From Diphasiastrum complanatum (taxonomy: Eukaryota > Streptophyta > Lycopodiopsida > Lycopodiales > Lycopodiaceae): a stretch of DNA of 64,000 nucleotides. This document shows, in pieces, positions 61,717 through 64,000 of this stretch. The stretch lies in contig CM055111.1 in assembly GCA_029204225.1 (NCBI GenBank), forward strand, positions 12,400,697 through 12,464,696, given 5' to 3'. Position numbers and translations under genes: made by a program. The notes beneath the pieces were generated by a model, which saw only the letters and a list, made by a program, of their open reading frames with translations, was not told where the DNA came from and made no database searches. Each line of letters starts with the position of its first letter. The stretch's first letter is position 1.

Positions 61717-62571
61717 ATGAAGTTTTCCAAACCCCTGCGGGATGCCATATTGCATAGCTCCCAGCAGCCTGATGTACCAGATGAGTCAAGACATCCGAAA
61801 AACGCTGAAGTGGTTCATAATGTTGACATGAGCTTACTTCATATAGGTGTTGCTAAAGGCAACAACATCACTTTACCAGTGCACTATAAAGCTTATCCAT
61901 CCGTACAAGCCATTCTTGATAGTGGCTCTGGCGTGAATATTATCGCCATGTCCTTAGAAAATGCATGGGGAATATCCACATTGGAAAAGCCTAAGTATAA
62001 GTCACGTATGGCTGACCAACGAATGATGACACCTGCTGGTCACATAAGCAATTTGCCGATCAAAATTGTCGGTCGGATTTCTACCATAGAGTGTGTAGTA
62101 CTAGATTTTCTTGATGAACCACACACCTATCAATTCCTTCTTGGAACACCTTGGTTAGAAATGGCCGTAGTGATTCAAGATTGGAAGGAAAATAAAATCG
62201 TTTTTGTCAATAGAGACAGGCGAATCTCTGTCAATGTCACCGGAAAAATAAAGCCTGCACGCATTGAAGATGATTGGTCTTCAACTACCTATAATGACCC
62301 CAATAGTAACGATTCCACCGTAAAGGGTCATTACGTGCAAAGTACTGATATCATCAATTGGGGACATGCCTTAGCGACCATCGATTGTGTCAATGCCACT
62401 CTTTGTGCGCAAGAAGTTCAAGAAGAGGACCCAATTGAAATCACTATACACTCCACATATATCAACGCTCCCATCTTGCCCTTGTACATGATAGATGTAC
62501 TCCCTATTGAGTGGATGTCTGAAGATGTACACACAAGATTGCAAGATAACACCAAGTTAGTGCACCAATGA
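61717..62571 (+). CDS. Ty3/gypsy-type aspartic protease fragment (284 codons)
   Basis: The frame starts at ATG 61717 (MKFSKPLRDAILHSSQQPDV). It has the retropepsin active site AILDSGSGVNIIA with Asp68-Ser-Gly, the flap-like region, and LLGTPWLE near residues 141-148, where gypsy proteases carry an ILG-type motif. After the protease the text DWSSTTYNDPNSNDSTVK is linker-like. No zinc knuckle precedes it and no reverse transcriptase follows: an LTR on the other strand begins at the end of this ORF. It is open throughout but is a detached piece of a polyprotein. Confidence 0.8.
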   Translation: MKFSKPLRDAILHSSQQPDVPDESRHPKNAEVVHNVDMSLLHIGVAKGNNITLPVHYKAYPSVQAILDSGSGVNIIAMSLENAWGISTLEKPKYKSRMADQRMMTPAGHISNLPIKIVGRISTIECVVLDFLDEPHTYQFLLGTPWLEMAVVIQDWKENKIVFVNRDRRISVNVTGKIKPARIEDDWSSTTYNDPNSNDSTVKGHYVQSTDIINWGHALATIDCVNATLCAQEVQEEDPIEITIHSTYINAPILPLYMIDVLPIEWMSEDVHTRLQDNTKLVHQ

Positions 62572-62927
62572 GTAGTAGAACCCAAAGAGAACCATGTATA
62601 ATGATGAAATGAGAGATAGAAGAGAGAATATGTGTCTCTCCACGAGTTACATCCTTTTATAGAGTTTTCAAACCCTATTTGGCCACTTGGCTTTCCCTCC
62701 AAAATGTAAACCCTACTATTTTTGGGTCTAGATTCAATGTACCCAAAGTTCAAATTTGAATCTCTCTCAAACTCGACTACCAACTTTCCCACACTTTCAA
62801 AAAGTGTTTATTGAATGTATTTTAAACTAATATAACTTCAAAAAGTTTATCTCTAAGTTTAAAATGAGTTTTGGCCTTTTATTGACAATTTACCAAAATG
62901 TGACTAGACTAGTTGAAATCTCTCACA
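62525..62927 (-). mobile_element. LTR copy, minus strand
   Basis: The minus-strand sequence starts TGTGAGAGATTTCAACTAG and matches the LTR-like blocks at 6798-7225 and 63729-64000. It contains TATAAAAGGATGTAACTCG as promoter candidate, then GTTCTCTTTGGGTTC. Its left part overlaps the last codons of the gypsy protease ORF, so those codons come from the LTR or from the joint. The right end meets the B/A duplicate at 62930. I see no clear target duplication. Confidence 0.6.
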
Positions 62928-62929
62928 AT

Positions 62930-63294
62930 TTGTACTAGCTTTCTTGGCTGGTTTTGTTGATGGAAATGAAGCTATTGTAAGTTCATTATATCACCACATT
63001 CGTAAATCTATACATGATTGTTGGGGAAAAGACAACGTTATACATTACATGGTACTGATTTATTTTGTTATATGGTACTTATCTCATCCATGATTATATT
63101 TTGTTTTTATTGATGTTACTTTTTTCAAACCTTGTTTGCAGCACATCTTTCTTCATCATGCAACTTATTTTGCAGAGGAATATGAGAGCTTAAGTATCTG
63201 GTCCCCACATTGGCAAGCAAGAGGAGCATTTCATAGAGCTACAAATCATGGCAGACACAATTCAAAAAAAATATATTTAGTTCAACTTTTTTAG
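62930..63294 (+). pseudogene. Gene B (copy 2): transposase C-terminus
   Basis: The first exon part reads RKSIHDCWGKDNVIHYM (about 62999-63050), followed by an intron and an exon from 63142: HIFLHHATYFAEEYESLSIW, SPHWQARGAFHRATNHGRHN, KKIYLVQLF and TAG at 63292-63294. It matches the last two exons of gene B at 58741-59162 but lacks the SQGMEKS insertion seen there. The rest of the gene is missing: an LTR adjoins on the left. Confidence 0.75.
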
Positions 63295-63433
63295 TGGTTG
63301 TATAGAAGAGCACAATTTAGATATCAAGCTAAAAACTCGCCAATTGAAATGTTACAATTTTTCGTAAGGCATTCAAATTCATAACAAAAGAGAGATCCTT
63401 GTAATAAATCAATAATCTATTACAAAACATTGT

Positions 63434-63728
63434 TTAATCTTCTTCATCATCCTCTTCAAGATTCAAATGGATGGTATTGTCATGAAGGGATAATCTCTTT
63501 TCACATGGATCCAAAAATTCTAAATTTTTTCTTTTGCTCATATCTATGTAACCTAAATAAAGGGCCATTGTAGATGATCTTTTTGTAGTATCATTGGGAG
63601 TATAACCCAATATTTTAATGGCCAAATCCCTTTTCACAATATCTATTTTATATGTTTCTTTGGCATAAGTATGGCCTCCTAAACATATAGATAATGACTT
63701 GATGGCCATAATGCTATATAGTGGCAGC
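63434..63728 (-). pseudogene. Gene A (copy 2): C-terminal part
   Basis: On the minus strand the frame from 63709 reads MAIKSLSICLGGHTYAKETY, KIDIVKRDLAIKILGYTPND, TTKRSSTMALYLGYIDMSKR and ends LNLEEDDEED at 63434. It is open here and gives the uninterrupted version of the site where the copia element sits in copy 1. Homology extends to about 63728 and is then cut by an LTR. The stop codon is 139 bp from the stop of the convergent gene B copy. Confidence 0.75.
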
Positions 63729-64000
63729 TATGAGAAATTTCAACTAGTTTAGTCAAGTTTTGGTTAATTGTCAATATTAGGCCAATATGCATTTTAGACT
63801 TAGAGATAAACTTTATGAAAGTTATTTTAGTCAAAGTTCATCTGAATTACTACTTTTGGAAAGTGTGGAAAAGTTAGGAGGTCGGGTTTGGACACAGTCA
63901 AATTTGAATGTTAGATGCATTGAATCTAGTCATATTGTTGATAGGGTTTTTGTTATGGAGGGAAACCAAAGATTCATTAATGAGACAATCTGTTATAAAG
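63729..64000 (+). mobile_element. LTR fragment running off the window
   Basis: It begins TATGAGAAATTTCAACTAG and matches the LTR blocks at 6798 and, inverted, 62525-62927 (shared: TTAGACTTAGAGATAAA, TCAAATTTGAATGTT, GCATTGAATCTAGTC). It interrupts gene A copy 2 at 63728. The right end lies beyond the window. Confidence 0.6.

Overview
The window looks like repeat-rich, AT-rich nuclear DNA of a land plant. Evidence: introns with GT/AG borders, a diverged plant-type SIN3 corepressor tail, Ty1/copia and Ty3/gypsy elements primed by plant initiator-Met or Asp tRNA, a chromovirus integrase with chromodomain, and long (CT)n arrays. I cannot name the species. No gene looks fully intact; nearly everything recognisable is a mobile element or a decaying gene.

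Layout. 0-5.9 kb: mostly unassigned AT-rich DNA with one possible gene start (minus, ~1.77 kb). 5.9-13.3 kb: LTR territory (solo LTR with 5-bp duplication at 5.9-6.7 kb, copia 3' end on minus at 8.6-9.2 kb, another LTR at 9.2-10 kb, an LTR/PBS pair at 12.8-13.3 kb). 13.3-19.6 kb: an unusual cluster, with a gene joining a histone H3-like domain to a Ulp1-type cysteine protease (gene D) facing a gene with a C-terminal ubiquitin-like domain (gene C), then pieces of a DDE-type transposase (gene B), then a second C/D pair in the opposite orientation. 19.7-20.6 kb: copia reverse transcriptase. 21.3-21.8 kb: another H3-like domain with a single stop. 22.6-24.2 kb: C-rich gag-like ORFs. 26.0 and 30.4-33.3 kb: SIN3-like 3' ends. 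34.7-35.4 kb: a further H3-like gene starting with the canonical H3 N-terminus. 36.4-41.2 kb: LTR element with a gag-like ORF and only a remnant of pol. 42.1-47.5 kb: a chromovirus whose 3' LTR carries a nested non-autonomous LTR element on the opposite strand. 48.5-52.7 kb: three degenerate copia pieces. 52.8-61.4 kb: gene A (split by a copia element at 53.1-58.4 kb) facing transposase gene B. 61.7-62.6 kb: gypsy protease. 62.9-63.7 kb: inverted copy of the A/B tail-to-tail junction, flanked by LTRs.

The most interesting content is the A/B/C/D set. A and B are tail-to-tail in two copies with almost the same stop-to-stop spacing (about 135 bp); C and D are tail-to-tail in two copies; B fragments lie between the two C copies. 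This suggests one or more families of DNA transposon-like elements encoding a transposase, a Ulp1-like protease fused to an H3-like histone fold, and a ubiquitin-like protein. H3-like sequence occurs five times in the window (8.4, 13.4, 21.3 and 34.7 kb as recognisable H3; the 19.3-19.6 kb copy shows only the protease end of gene D). Ulp1 genes carried by plant transposons are known; I know of no description of an H3 domain joined to one. All copies here carry stops or frameshifts, so intact relatives elsewhere in the genome are the key test.
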